Shown here one piece after another: positions 33,944-42,678 of a DNA stretch of 64,000 bases (its first letter is position 1; every line of letters begins with the position of its first letter). The position numbers and the translations under genes were made by a program. The notes below the pieces were generated by a model. The model searched no databases and was not told where the DNA came from. It was given only the letters and a program-made list of their open reading frames with translations. Source of the stretch: Paenibacillus albidus (GTDB lineage: Bacteria > Bacillota > Bacilli > Paenibacillales > Paenibacillaceae); contig NZ_BMKR01000007.1 in assembly GCF_014644435.1 (NCBI RefSeq), forward strand, positions 1-64,000. The letters are read 5' to 3'.

Positions 33944-36805
33944 CTAGGAAATGCCGCCTTCTTCTAGCCACTCGGCTATACGCGGAACCATTTGTTCCGT
34001 CAGCATATGCTCCATCTTCGGCCCGGGCAGGGAATAAAGGAAATACTTTCCGTAATAAGATTCAATGACTCTGGTATCATACACAATAACAATACCCTTA
34101 TCCTGCGCCGTCCGGACGAGTCGTCCGAATCCCTGCTTGAAGCGGATCACCGCCTGCGGCACCGAAAGCTTCATAAAAGGGTTCTTCTTCTGAGCCTGCA
34201 GCAGCTCTGCCTTTGCTTCCGCAAGCGGATGATTCGGCGGCTGAAACGGCAGTCTGACGATGGCCAGGCAGGTCAGCGCCTCCCCGGGAATGTCCACCCC
34301 TTCCCAGAAGCTGCTGGTCCCAAGCAGCACGGAAGCACTGCTGTCCTGGAAACGGCGGATCAGCTTGCTGCGGCTGCCGCCCTCTACCCCTTGTCCAAGG
34401 ACCGCGATTTCCTGAGAGGCCAGCGCTTCCTTCAGCGGGTCGTAGACCTGCCGCAGCATCTTATAGGAGGTGAACAGCACCAGCATCCGGCCGCGGGTCG
34501 TGATTGCGGCATCAGCCAGTGACTGCACCAGCATATTCACAAAACGGGCATCGCCTATACTGCCCTTCACACTCGGAAAATCACGGGGAATGACCAACAG
34601 GGCCTGTTCCCGGTAACGGAATGGGGAAGGCAGCAGAGCGGTCATCAGACGCCCCTGATCGGATGCTTCGCCAAGACCGAGGTTGTCGATCATGAATTGA
34701 AACGATTTATCAACCGACAGTGTAGCCGAAGTAAGGACGATGCTTTTCTTCTTGTCGAAGAACAGCTCCTTCAGCTGGGAGCTCACATCCACCGGCACAG
34801 CATACATTTGCAGCGATTTACTGCGGTAATTCCCGTTAGCCTCCAGCCAATAAACTACATTCTCGTCATTCAGCCCCATAAAAAAGCGGACTTGCTCACG
34901 AATGGCGGCCAGATCCTTAAATAACCCGCTAATATCGGTTGCGAGACTATCCGATGAGGATTGGCTCTCCTGATCACGCATTTCGCTGATCATCTTGTCC
35001 CCTTTGCGGATAATCTCGCTCAGCGCCAGGTTCATCGTATTCTCCAAAGCCGCCAATTCCTCCCAGGCCTCGGGTCTTTTACCCGGCAGCAGACGAAGCA
35101 CTAATTGTCCGGCTTCGCCTGCCGATGCATCGCTGCGCTCGGGCAAAAGGCTGAACAATCTGTCGCTGAGCTGATCCCAGGTTTCTTTGACGGTAAGCAG
35201 ATCCGGATAAAGCCGGTCAATCACCCCGCTCCATTCCGCAGCCTGCTCGCTGCCCCCCGACTGCAGCATCTGGCGGAGAACAGGCAGCTGTCCGTTCCGG
35301 CTGTCCTTGTACAGGCGGGAGAGCGTGTGCGATACAGTGAAATGCTTCATATGCATGCCCAGGTGTTTGCCGGCCACATCCTCCAAATGATGCGCCTCAT
35401 CAATGACGAGATGCTCATAAGCAGGCAACAGCTGATGTCCGGCTTTGACATCGGCAAACAGCTTGGAGTGGTTGGTGACGACCACATCGGCAATTCCGGC
35501 CTCATGTTTGGCCCGGTGATAATAACATTTGCGGAACCATGGACAGGCGCGTCCCAGACAGGAATCGGTGTCACTTGCCACCGTCTCCCAGAAATCACCG
35601 CCGCGTCCGCCCAGATTGAGTTCTTCATCATCCCCGGATTCACTTTGCGTCAGCCAGACGATCATTTGGGCTGCCGTGAGCGTATCCTCCCTGGGGCTTG
35701 TAAAGTCCCTTTTGTTAATTTTATGTTCAAACTTGCGCAGGCATAAATAATGTCCTCTGCCTTTGAAGATCGCCGCCTTGAACGGAAACGGAACGACCTG
35801 CGTCAGCAAAGGAATGTCCCGTTCACGCAGCTGATCCTGAAGATTAATGGTATGAGTGCTGACCATAACTTTCTGGTCCGTCTTGACGCTTTGGTAAATT
35901 GCCGGGAGCAGATAACCCAGTGATTTACCAGTCCCGGTCCCTGCCTCAATTAGCAGATGTTTGTCTTCCGAAAGGGCCGTCATTACTTCCTGAATCATGA
36001 TTTCCTGGGCTTCACGCGACTCATAGTGGGGCAATGCGGCCTTAAGGCGTTTCATTACCTCATCCATGTAATCGTTAAAAGACAGGGCTGCAAGCGGATT
36101 GCTTGCATTCTCTTCCCTCGGCGGAGCAAGCTCCGCCCAGTCCCCGACCGCAAGGGCAAGCTGCCGGTAGAAGGTCAGCTCTCCTTCGGGCTGGAAGGTC
36201 TCCTGTTCCCGTTCATGCAGCAGGCCGTCGAAATACCAGCCCAGATCGCTGTCTTCACCCCCGAACAGCTCGCTCAGGCGCTGAATGGTCAGCAGCGGCA
36301 GACTGTACAGCTCCTCCAGGCATTTCAGCAGCACCCTTGCGGTGGCTTCCGCATCACTGTCCGCCTGATGCGGACGGTCATGCGTAATCCCGAAATGCGT
36401 GCTGACCGCACCCAGCTGGTAGCTGGTCAAGGAAGGAAAACAAATTTTGAGAAAATCGATGGTATCAAGTATTCTTCCCTGAAACGGCAAATAGCCGCAC
36501 CGGTCCAGTGCATTTTGCAAAAAATGGAAGTCGAAGGCCACATTATGGCCTACCAGCACCACATCATCCAGCAGCGGCACCAGCTCCATCATCATCTCGT
36601 CCAGCTCCGGCGCATCCTGTACATCACTGTCGGTAATACCGGTCAGGCCCGTTATAAAAGGAGGGATCGGTGTTCCGGGCTTGACATAGGAACCATATAC
36701 CCGTGAGATGGACCGGTCTTCTTCTATAATGGCAAGGCCAACCTGGATAATTTCACCCACAGATTGGGTTCCCGTCGTTTCAAAATCAAGCACGGCAAAT
36801 TTCAT
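33944..36805 (-). CDS. dinG: DinG-family helicase with N-terminal exonuclease domain
   Basis: 953 residues. An N-terminal DEDD 3'-5' exonuclease (FAVLDFETTG; GHNVAFDFHFL; HQADSDAEAT) covers residues 1-165, as in Firmicute DinG, followed by an XPD-like superfamily-2 helicase: Walker A EAGTGTGKS near 285, DEAH near 470, and C-terminal motifs SSFWEGVDIPG and QGFGRLVRT. Four cysteines lie where XPD-type Fe-S clusters sit (YLCLRK near 353, then C-X4-C-X5-C in DSCLGRACPWFRKC near 413-424). This suggests an intact 4Fe-4S helicase, unlike reported cluster-less Staphylococcus DinG. A single gene, in the position expected from Bacillus synteny. Confidence 0.94.
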   Translation of the reverse strand: MKFAVLDFETTGTQSVGEIIQVGLAIIEEDRSISRVYGSYVKPGTPIPPFITGLTGITDSDVQDAPELDEMMMELVPLLDDVVLVGHNVAFDFHFLQNALDRCGYLPFQGRILDTIDFLKICFPSLTSYQLGAVSTHFGITHDRPHQADSDAEATARVLLKCLEELYSLPLLTIQRLSELFGGEDSDLGWYFDGLLHEREQETFQPEGELTFYRQLALAVGDWAELAPPREENASNPLAALSFNDYMDEVMKRLKAALPHYESREAQEIMIQEVMTALSEDKHLLIEAGTGTGKSLGYLLPAIYQSVKTDQKVMVSTHTINLQDQLRERDIPLLTQVVPFPFKAAIFKGRGHYLCLRKFEHKINKRDFTSPREDTLTAAQMIVWLTQSESGDDEELNLGGRGGDFWETVASDTDSCLGRACPWFRKCYYHRAKHEAGIADVVVTNHSKLFADVKAGHQLLPAYEHLVIDEAHHLEDVAGKHLGMHMKHFTVSHTLSRLYKDSRNGQLPVLRQMLQSGGSEQAAEWSGVIDRLYPDLLTVKETWDQLSDRLFSLLPERSDASAGEAGQLVLRLLPGKRPEAWEELAALENTMNLALSEIIRKGDKMISEMRDQESQSSSDSLATDISGLFKDLAAIREQVRFFMGLNDENVVYWLEANGNYRSKSLQMYAVPVDVSSQLKELFFDKKKSIVLTSATLSVDKSFQFMIDNLGLGEASDQGRLMTALLPSPFRYREQALLVIPRDFPSVKGSIGDARFVNMLVQSLADAAITTRGRMLVLFTSYKMLRQVYDPLKEALASQEIAVLGQGVEGGSRSKLIRRFQDSSASVLLGTSSFWEGVDIPGEALTCLAIVRLPFQPPNHPLAEAKAELLQAQKKNPFMKLSVPQAVIRFKQGFGRLVRTAQDKGIVIVYDTRVIESYYGKYFLYSLPGPKMEHMLTEQMVPRIAEWLEEGGIS

Positions 36806-36867
36806 TATAAGTTCTATTCCCTTTCACTTGAGACTCTTTATCAGCATAACAGAAGTTGCGAAAAAAG

Positions 36868-36901
36868 GCGATGCACACTGAGTGTTCAGTGGATGCATCG
36901 C
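36868..36901 (-). terminator. Intrinsic terminator after the TPR gene
   Basis: GCGATGCA pairs with TGCATCGC, and inner CACTGA with TCAGTG, giving a long hairpin; a T-run follows on the minus strand. It is 21 bases past the stop at 36922 and insulates dinG. Confidence 0.88.
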
Positions 36902-36921
36902 TTCAATGGAGAAACCTATAA

Positions 36922-37563
36922 TTACAAAAGCGAAACCAGCTGATTTCCAAAATGCAGCTTTCCTTCCCTCTTGCGGCACACCTCCAGATTGACGCTTGGC
37001 TCAGGCAGAGCCGGGTCATGCTGCAGGGAGAGCCCAAACAGCTCACTGGCTTCGTGAAAGCGCGCCTGGGAAGCCCGGATGCAGCCCATGGCGTTATAAA
37101 TCATCGCCTTCAGCTTGCGCTCCCGAATCAGGGACAGCATATGTCCCAAATGTCCCCAGGCTGCTTCACCGTCACCTTCCTGGAGATAAGCCATGGCCAA
37201 GTACAAGCGTGCGGCCAGACTGTTCGGATATTGCCGGATAACCAGCTTAAACTGCTCAATGCATTTGCGGTACATCAAGAGCTTGTAATACCCCTGGCCT
37301 CTGGCAAAAGAATCCATGGACAACTCCGGGGCCTCCTGCTCCTTCATCCCCCCGTCAAGCTGGGCCGCTACATCCGCACTTTCACGGAATTGGCTCAGTT
37401 TCTCCGCAAAGGACAGCCATTCATCCATGACATCGTCGCTGAGTCTGTGCAGCATATTGTACTTGCCCAAAAGCTCATTCCGGCGGGTACCTTCCGCTGT
37501 AGGGAATTCAGCAACGATTTCGCGAAGCATCTCGTTCATTTCAGCAAATAAATGTTGAAACAT
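36922..37563 (-). CDS. TPR-repeat protein of unknown partner
   Basis: 213 residues from ATG 37563 (GGGTGGGA six bases upstream). The N-terminal half is helical and Glu-rich. The C-terminal half shows at least two tetratricopeptide units (GYYKLLMYRKCIEQFKLVIR then PNSLAARLYLAMAYLQEGD; AMIYNAMGCIRASQARFHEA then SELFGLSLQHDPALPE). No signal peptide. Such proteins are scaffolds; the partner is unknown. It follows panD with 111 bases and no T-run terminator between, so it may be read through from the pan operon, and it ends in a strong terminator. Confidence 0.8.
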   Translation of the reverse strand: MFQHLFAEMNEMLREIVAEFPTAEGTRRNELLGKYNMLHRLSDDVMDEWLSFAEKLSQFRESADVAAQLDGGMKEQEAPELSMDSFARGQGYYKLLMYRKCIEQFKLVIRQYPNSLAARLYLAMAYLQEGDGEAAWGHLGHMLSLIRERKLKAMIYNAMGCIRASQARFHEASELFGLSLQHDPALPEPSVNLEVCRKREGKLHFGNQLVSLL

Positions 37564-37674
37564 GGGACATCCCACCCTTACTGAAAATGAAATCAGCTTA
37601 AGCTTGCCTTACTTCATTTTTGGCAAGTCCGGGGGCTTTCATCCCTGCCATTCATTACATGGCTTAAAGGAGGA

Positions 37675-38058
37675 TTATGCAATCGTAGCGTGAATCTCAT
37701 GGTCGGCCAGCTTCATTGGCTGATTGTTCTCGTCAACAAAGACCACGGTCGGCTTATGGGACGCCAGTTCCTCGGAAGACAACATCGCATAGGATATGAT
37801 AATGACCGTATCTCCAGGATGGACAAGCCGCGCTGCCGCACCGTTCAGACAAATGACGCCACTGCCGCGCGGGCCGGGGATTACATAAGTTTCCAGGCGT
37901 GAGCCGTTGTTATTGTCCACAATCTGTACCTTTTCATTCTCCAGCAGATCGGCCGCTTCCATCAGATTCTCATCAATGGTAATGCTGCCCACATAATTCA
38001 AATTGGCTTCCGTTACCGTTGCACGGTGAATCTTGGACTTCATCATATGTCTAAACAA
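37675..38058 (-). CDS. panD: Aspartate 1-decarboxylase precursor (PanD)
   Basis: 127 residues from a proposed TTG at 38058, with GGAGG 9 bases upstream; the ATG pair at 38043-38046 lies more than 20 bases from any ribosome site. It makes beta-alanine for pantothenate. The self-cleavage site that yields the pyruvoyl group is the Gly-Ser bond in NYVGSITID, and [16 protein letters not shown] is typical of the N terminus. The start overlaps the end of panC by 8 bases. Last of the panBCD operon; a weak CTTGCC/GGCAAG hairpin lies downstream but lacks a T-run. Confidence 0.94.
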   Translation of the reverse strand: MFRHMMKSKIHRATVTEANLNYVGSITIDENLMEAADLLENEKVQIVDNNNGSRLETYVIPGPRGSGVICLNGAAARLVHPGDTVIIISYAMLSSEELASHKPTVVFVDENNQPMKLADHEIHATIA

Positions 38059-38941
38059 GAACAGCAACCTCCTTTGGGATAAACACGTTATTGTCAATCA
38101 GCCGGGTTCGGCCGAACTTCACGGCCAACGCCATAATAATCTCTCCAGGCGCTTCGTTAAGACTGATGCCTTGGTCCAGCGGCTCAAGTTCCGGAAAACT
38201 GAGAATTTCCGCATAATCTATGACTGCCAGCGGAGAGGATTCAATGACGGATACCAGCAGCCCTCGAACCTCTGCAGCTGTTCGCACCTGTCCTGTCTGG
38301 ATCGCCTCCCGCGCTTCGCGCAGCGAATGGGACAATACCAGGGCCTGGCTGCGTTCCTCAGCCGAGAGATAAACATTGCGCGAGCTCAGGGCAAGTCCGT
38401 CCGCTTCACGGACAATTGGACAAGCTACGATCTGCACGTTCATATTCAGGTCGGATACCATACGGCGCAGAACAGCAACCTGCTGGGCGTCCTTCAGTCC
38501 AAAAAAGGCATAATCCGGCTGCACCATATTAAACAGCTTGCTGACTACGGTGGTCACCCCGTCAAAATGCCCGGGACGGGAAGCACCGCACAGCTGAGTA
38601 GTCAGCGACGATACCGTTACCTGGGTACGGGTAGGCTGTGGATACATTTCTTCTACACTCGGGATGAACACAATATCCGCCCCCTCGCGCTCGGCGAGTT
38701 CCAAATCCCGGCGTTCATCGCGCGGATACGCTTCAAAATCCTCATTCGGCCCGAATTGCAGCGGATTGACAAATATGCTCATGACAACCGTATTACTCAT
38801 TTCTGCAGCCTTGCGCAGCAGACTGGCATGCCCTTCGTGCAGAAAACCCATGGTAGGCACAAACCCGACCGGGGTATGGCCGCCTTGGCGCATATATTCC
38901 AAAGTTTCGCGCAGCTGCTCTACTGTTCTGACTACTCTCAT
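38051..38941 (-). CDS. panC: Pantothenate synthetase (PanC)
   Basis: 296 residues. Joins pantoate and beta-alanine using ATP. Class-I-synthetase-like nucleotidyltransferase motifs are visible: the HIGH-like segment [19 protein letters not shown] near the N terminus, [19 protein letters not shown], and [16 protein letters not shown] and [12 protein letters not shown] further on. Starts inside the last codons of panB (ATGA, 4 bases) and overlaps panD by 8 bases. All three pan genes are therefore translationally coupled. Confidence 0.96.
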   Translation of the reverse strand: MRVVRTVEQLRETLEYMRQGGHTPVGFVPTMGFLHEGHASLLRKAAEMSNTVVMSIFVNPLQFGPNEDFEAYPRDERRDLELAEREGADIVFIPSVEEMYPQPTRTQVTVSSLTTQLCGASRPGHFDGVTTVVSKLFNMVQPDYAFFGLKDAQQVAVLRRMVSDLNMNVQIVACPIVREADGLALSSRNVYLSAEERSQALVLSHSLREAREAIQTGQVRTAAEVRGLLVSVIESSPLAVIDYAEILSFPELEPLDQGISLNEAPGEIIMALAVKFGRTRLIDNNVFIPKEVAVLV

Positions 38942-39810
38942 TTGGGGTCCGCTCCTTTTCCGGCATTGCCGTATAAAGATTCCAGCACCGTCTCATCCGC
39001 ATTGAAGACATGGCGTTCTTCCGGGAAGGAGCGCTGTTTCACATCCTGTACATATTGGCTGATCCCTTCGCGGATCACATTTCCAATATCGGCATAGGTT
39101 TTGACAAAACGTTTCTCGCGGTAGGACGAATCATAACGCAACAGATCATGGTAGACCAGCACCTGACCGTCCACATAACGGCCTGCCCCAATGCCTATGG
39201 TTGGAATGCTTACGGCTTCGGAGATAGCCCGCGCCACTTCCTCAGTCACCAGTTCCAGCACGATGCCGAACGCACCCGCAGCTTCCAGAGCTTTGGCTTC
39301 GTCCATTAGCCGCTGCGCATCTTTGGCATCCTTACCTTGAATGCGGTAGCCGCCGATCATGTTCACCGACTGCGGGGTCAGGCCGATATGTCCAAGAACG
39401 GGAACACCGGCAGCCACAATGGCCGCCACCGTACCGCAGATTTCCTGGCCGCCTTCCATTTTGACGGCATGGGCCAGCCCTTCCTGCATTAGACGCCGGA
39501 CCCCCCGCATGCTCTCGTCGATACTTCCGTGATACGTCATAAAAGGCATATCCGCTACGATAAAGGTATGCGGCGCTCCGCGCTTGACTGTGCGGGCATG
39601 ATAGACCATGTCGTCTATTGTAACCGGCAAGGTCGTCTCATTCCCCTGCACGACATTGCCGAGCGAATCGCCAACCAGAATCATGTCGATTCCCGCTTCT
39701 TCCGCCAGCTGTGCAGAAGGATAATCATAAGCGGTCAGCATGCTGATCGGCACGCCGTCCGTTTTCATTTTTTTAAATTTCACAATATTCAACGCCTGTT
39801 TGTCAGCCAC
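38938..39810 (-). CDS. panB: Ketopantoate hydroxymethyltransferase (PanB)
   Basis: 290 residues from a GTG at 39810, placed 8 bases after AAGGGGA; the ATG three codons earlier touches that site. It transfers a hydroxymethyl group from methylenetetrahydrofolate to 2-ketoisovalerate. Blocks seen: MLTAYDYPSAQLAEEAGIDM, LVGDSLGNVVQGNETTLPV, VKMEGG and the catalytic glutamate in FGIVLELV. First of panBCD. No promoter was found in the 55 bases before it, and an intrinsic terminator lies just upstream, so expression may depend on read-through from the leader region. Confidence 0.95.
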   Translation of the reverse strand: MADKQALNIVKFKKMKTDGVPISMLTAYDYPSAQLAEEAGIDMILVGDSLGNVVQGNETTLPVTIDDMVYHARTVKRGAPHTFIVADMPFMTYHGSIDESMRGVRRLMQEGLAHAVKMEGGQEICGTVAAIVAAGVPVLGHIGLTPQSVNMIGGYRIQGKDAKDAQRLMDEAKALEAAGAFGIVLELVTEEVARAISEAVSIPTIGIGAGRYVDGQVLVYHDLLRYDSSYREKRFVKTYADIGNVIREGISQYVQDVKQRSFPEERHVFNADETVLESLYGNAGKGADPK

Positions 39811-39865
39811 TCTTCCCATCCCCTTTTCGTGAATTGAACCTGCGCGAAAATGCGCAAACAAAAAA

Positions 39866-39893
39866 ACCTTTTAGCATAGTCCGCTAAAAAGGT
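39866..39893 (-). terminator. Terminator between the small leader gene and panB
   Basis: ACCTTTTTAGC pairs with GCTAAAAGGT (one bulge) across a 7-base loop, followed by TTTTTTG on the minus strand. It lies 19 bases after the stop of the small gene at 39912 and 56 bases before panB, so it could act as an attenuator as well as an end point. Confidence 0.75.
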
Positions 39894-39911
39894 CCGAAGG
39901 GCAAAAAAGAG

Positions 39912-40025
39912 TCACTCGCGATCGTCCCTTCTGTCTCGGTCCTTACGGCTCAGAGCAGAATCCAACGTAACCGTCAATGCAGTTATGAAGGCAATTCCCA
40001 TAAAAGCTATCAAAATGACATTCAG
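39912..40025 (-). CDS. Putative 37-residue membrane peptide upstream of panB
   Basis: An open frame of 37 codons. It encodes a hydrophobic helix (NVILIAFMGIAFITALTVTL) followed by a highly charged tail (SRKDRDRRDDRE), the look of a real single-pass micro-protein. The start is uncertain: CTG at 40025 after a weak GGGTT, TTG at 40013, or ATG at 40001 (29 residues). A likely promoter lies about 45 bases upstream and a terminator 19 bases downstream. It may be an independent small gene or a leader peptide for panBCD; its Val/Ile/Leu/Ala-rich content is notable because pantoate derives from the valine pathway. Confidence 0.45.
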   Translation of the reverse strand: MNVILIAFMGIAFITALTVTLDSALSRKDRDRRDDRE

Positions 40026-40069
40026 TTAACCCGAGTGCAGTTCAACTGTCTGATACCGCCTCTGCCGAT

Positions 40070-40078
40070 AGTATAACA
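40070..40078 (-). promoter_or_regulatory. Extended -10 promoter candidate
   Basis: On the minus strand TGTTATACT, an extended -10 (TG-N-TATACT) with a poor -35 region. It lies after the birA terminator and before the 37-codon frame, so it could drive that gene and, by read-through, panBCD. Confidence 0.4.
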
Positions 40079-40166
40079 AAAACACCGCAGAATTACACCC
40101 TAAAAATGTGACAAGTGATGACAAGCTCGGGAATTTTATACGAAGGGAACACTCAAAAAAACAAAA

Positions 40167-40208
40167 GGGATGCCGTGAGAGCCTGGAGTAGGCTGGCTAC
40201 GGCACCCC
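40167..40208 (-). terminator. Terminator of the bsh-cca-birA transcript
   Basis: On the minus strand GGGGTGCCGT pairs with ACGGCATCCC, with further inner AGCC/GGCT pairing, followed by TTTTGTTTTTTT. It lies about 380 bases beyond the birA stop, leaving a long 3' untranslated region that contains palindromic repeats. Confidence 0.8.
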
Positions 40209-40338
40209 TGATTACGGTAGGGATAAGGGAAAGGGAAAAACACCCGCTAACTGCAGAATATTGGCAATAAGGCGGTGGTTATCGGGAATAACACCCGCTA
40301 ATCTTCCTTGGCTCGCCTGAATTCTGGAGAGGGGTTCG

Positions 40339-40413
40339 ATTAGTGGGCGGGATTCCCTTTAAAGTGGATAAAAGAAGCCAAATTCGAAAATTAAGGGGTG
40401 GATTTCCCTATAA
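40339..40413. repeat. Two imperfect palindromic repeats after birA
   Basis: ATTAGTGGG...TTCCCTTTAAA at 40339-40363 and ATTAAGGGG...TTTCCCTATAA at 40390-40413. Each is a TTA-GGG / CCC-TAA type dyad, like the copies at 111-186. Looser relatives of the form CACCCGCTAA lie at about 40231 and 40291. Confidence 0.4.
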
Positions 40414-40589
40414 CTGAGTTACAACCTCGCGAACAGCAGTGGAGCGTTCTCCCGAGCAGCCCCTTACACATTAGTTCCGAGTGGACGGACTTATCAGCGG
40501 GAGCGGGAAACCTCTCCTGGAGATAAAGGCCTAACGCCTGCCTGCCGCTTTCAAGCTACGATCGCATAAGAGTGCAGGATAACCCGGCT

Positions 40590-41390
40590 TTAGATCAGCT
40601 CAATCTCACCGGAGCATACATTAATAATCTCGCCGGCGCTGTCGCGCAGCAGCAATCCTCCCTGTCCGTCCAGTCCAACCGCCGTCCCTTCATTTCTCCC
40701 TTGCGGGGTATGAAAGGCAACCTGGCGTCCCAGGGTGACAGACATGGCCTCCCAACGCTCCCGGACAGGCTGAAAGCCTTGCTCCAGGTAAAGGGCATAC
40801 AGGCTTTCCAGCTCTGCCAGTACCACACCCGCCAATGCCGAGCGGTCTACCGGCTCTCCTCCCCGTTCAATCCGCAGTGAGGTGCCCACTCCCTGAATAT
40901 AATCGGGATAATCTTCAGACACCAGATTCACGGAGATTCCAATACCGGCGATGCAGTAGTTGAGTTCTCCCTCACTCAGCGAGGATTCCAGCAGGATCCC
41001 GCAGATTTTGCGGCCCCCGGCCAGCAAATCGTTTGGCCATTTGATGCCAGCCTGTACGCCGGTGGCCTGTCTCACGGCCGTACAGACCGCTACCCCGGCC
41101 AGCAAGGTGAGCTGTGGCGTCGTGAGCAGCGGCAACTGCGGTCGCAGTACTACGCTCATCCAGATGCCTTTGCCACTGGGGGAATGCCATTTCCTGCCCA
41201 TGCGGCCTCTGCCGCCGGTCTGTTCTTCCGCCAGGACGGCCGTCCCTTCGGGCGCACCGTCTTCGGCCAGCCTTTTTGCTTCCTCCTGGGTGGAAATGAC
41301 CGTTTCCAGCAGGTGCACCGTCTTAGACCAGCCGGATGAATGCGCTGCTTCCTGGAGCCGGGTCAGCGACAGTCTCTCATAGTTATTCAT
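40590..41390 (-). CDS. birA: Biotin-protein ligase lacking the repressor domain
   Basis: About 266 residues from ATG 41390 (AAAAGGATGG upstream), overlapping cca by 8 bases. Attaches biotin to carboxylases such as acetyl-CoA carboxylase. The biotinyl-AMP loop GGRGRMGRKWHSPSGKG and KWPNDLL are intact, and the C-terminal SH3-like domain is present (VGLDGQGGLLLRDSAG). The bifunctional BirA at this locus in Bacillus subtilis is about 325 residues with an N-terminal DNA-binding domain. Here that domain is absent, and the upstream sequence is cca coding, so it was not simply missed. The protein should be a ligase only. Confidence 0.9.
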   Translation of the reverse strand: MNNYERLSLTRLQEAAHSSGWSKTVHLLETVISTQEEAKRLAEDGAPEGTAVLAEEQTGGRGRMGRKWHSPSGKGIWMSVVLRPQLPLLTTPQLTLLAGVAVCTAVRQATGVQAGIKWPNDLLAGGRKICGILLESSLSEGELNYCIAGIGISVNLVSEDYPDYIQGVGTSLRIERGGEPVDRSALAGVVLAELESLYALYLEQGFQPVRERWEAMSVTLGRQVAFHTPQGRNEGTAVGLDGQGGLLLRDSAGEIINVCSGEIELI

Positions 41391-42678
41391 AGCCATCCAT
41401 CCTTTTTGCTTCCTGCAGCAATACTTGCCGCTCATTGGAAATATCCCCTGCCGCCGCGGCAAACAGAAGCTTTTGCAGCAGCTGGCCGACCCAGGGGCCA
41501 GGCCGTTTCTGCAGCAATTCGGCCAAATCGCCGCCGGACACCGCCAGCTCAGCCAGGCTGCTTAGCGGCATCCGGCTGAGCCACTCCCCGGCGGCGTCAG
41601 GCCCGCCGCCGCCGTGCCCCGGTGCTGCCCCATCTCCGGGCAGCACCCTAAGCACCGCCAGCCAGCCTGCGGCGGCCTGCGGGCCTTGGTCCAGCACGGC
41701 GGCGATCCAGCGCCGCCGCAGCGTTTCCGTGCCGCCCGGGGTACCCGGCGGCACTTCCTGCAGGGCCGCGGTCCAGGCTTCGCCGACCCGCAGGACCCGG
41801 GCGACGGCTATGCGCGTCGCCCCCGGGAACGTCCATGCCCGCAGCAGCTCGTCGGCCTCATTGGCCGACTGCTTCAGGGCATGGAGTAGCAGCGCCCACC
41901 TGCGGTGGGCGCTCTGCAGTTCCCCGATCCCGGCTGTGCTGGCGGCGGCTGCCGCCAGGTCCGGTCCGGTCCAGGGGAACGGGGCCTTGCCGCGCGCAAG
42001 CAGGCTGCTGCGCGCAAGCATGCCGAGGCCGCGCAGGGGATGCGGCCCCTCCACGATCCGCTCCAGCTCTGCGCGGACCCGCTCCACGGCAATATGCGCC
42101 AGCTGATCCCGCTGGCGCAGGAGCCCCCGCCAGGTGTTCTTGGCTATGGCGAAATCCAGCACGGCTGCAAAACGCACACAACGCAGCATCCGCAGCGCAT
42201 CTTCATCAAAACGCTCTTCGGCAGCCCCGACACAGCGGACCCGCTTGCGGCGCAGATCCTCTGCCCCGCCAAAAGGATCGGTCAGCTTGCCGTCAGCACC
42301 GCAGCAAATCGCATTGATGGTGAAGTCGCGGCGGCGCAAATCCTCCTTTACATCACGGACGAAAAACACCTGCTCCGGACGGCGGTGATCGGCATAACCG
42401 CTCTCTGTACGATAGGTGGTCACCTCAAAGCCGAATCCATCGAGCAGCACCGTCACCGTGCCATGCTGAAGCCCCGTCGGAACCGTCCGCTCAAATAGCG
42501 CAATCACTTCCTCCGGCAGCGCCGAAGTCGTCAGATCCATATCATGCACGGGACGGCTTAGCAGCTCGTCCCGGACACAGCCGCCTACCCAATAGGCCTC
42601 ATGGCCCTGATCGATCAGGCGGCGTACCACTTTGCCGGCAGCTTCAGCCATGCCGGCCGGTGCCATGCTCCATTTCAT
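41383..42678 (-). CDS. cca: CCA-adding tRNA nucleotidyltransferase
   Basis: 431 residues. Builds or repairs the 3' CCA of tRNA. Class II nucleotidyltransferase: head motif YWVGGCVRDELL with the metal aspartates in HDMDLTT, RRDFTINAICC, and the nucleotide-selecting EDALRMLRCVRF. The C-terminal two-fifths is GC-rich and encodes an Ala/Gly/Pro-rich segment (GDGAAPGHGGGGPDAAGE) that looks like a loop insertion. The ATG overlaps the bshA stop by one base (ATGA-type coupling), and the end overlaps birA. Confidence 0.94.
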   Translation of the reverse strand: MKWSMAPAGMAEAAGKVVRRLIDQGHEAYWVGGCVRDELLSRPVHDMDLTTSALPEEVIALFERTVPTGLQHGTVTVLLDGFGFEVTTYRTESGYADHRRPEQVFFVRDVKEDLRRRDFTINAICCGADGKLTDPFGGAEDLRRKRVRCVGAAEERFDEDALRMLRCVRFAAVLDFAIAKNTWRGLLRQRDQLAHIAVERVRAELERIVEGPHPLRGLGMLARSSLLARGKAPFPWTGPDLAAAAASTAGIGELQSAHRRWALLLHALKQSANEADELLRAWTFPGATRIAVARVLRVGEAWTAALQEVPPGTPGGTETLRRRWIAAVLDQGPQAAAGWLAVLRVLPGDGAAPGHGGGGPDAAGEWLSRMPLSSLAELAVSGGDLAELLQKRPGPWVGQLLQKLLFAAAAGDISNERQVLLQEAKRMDGYE

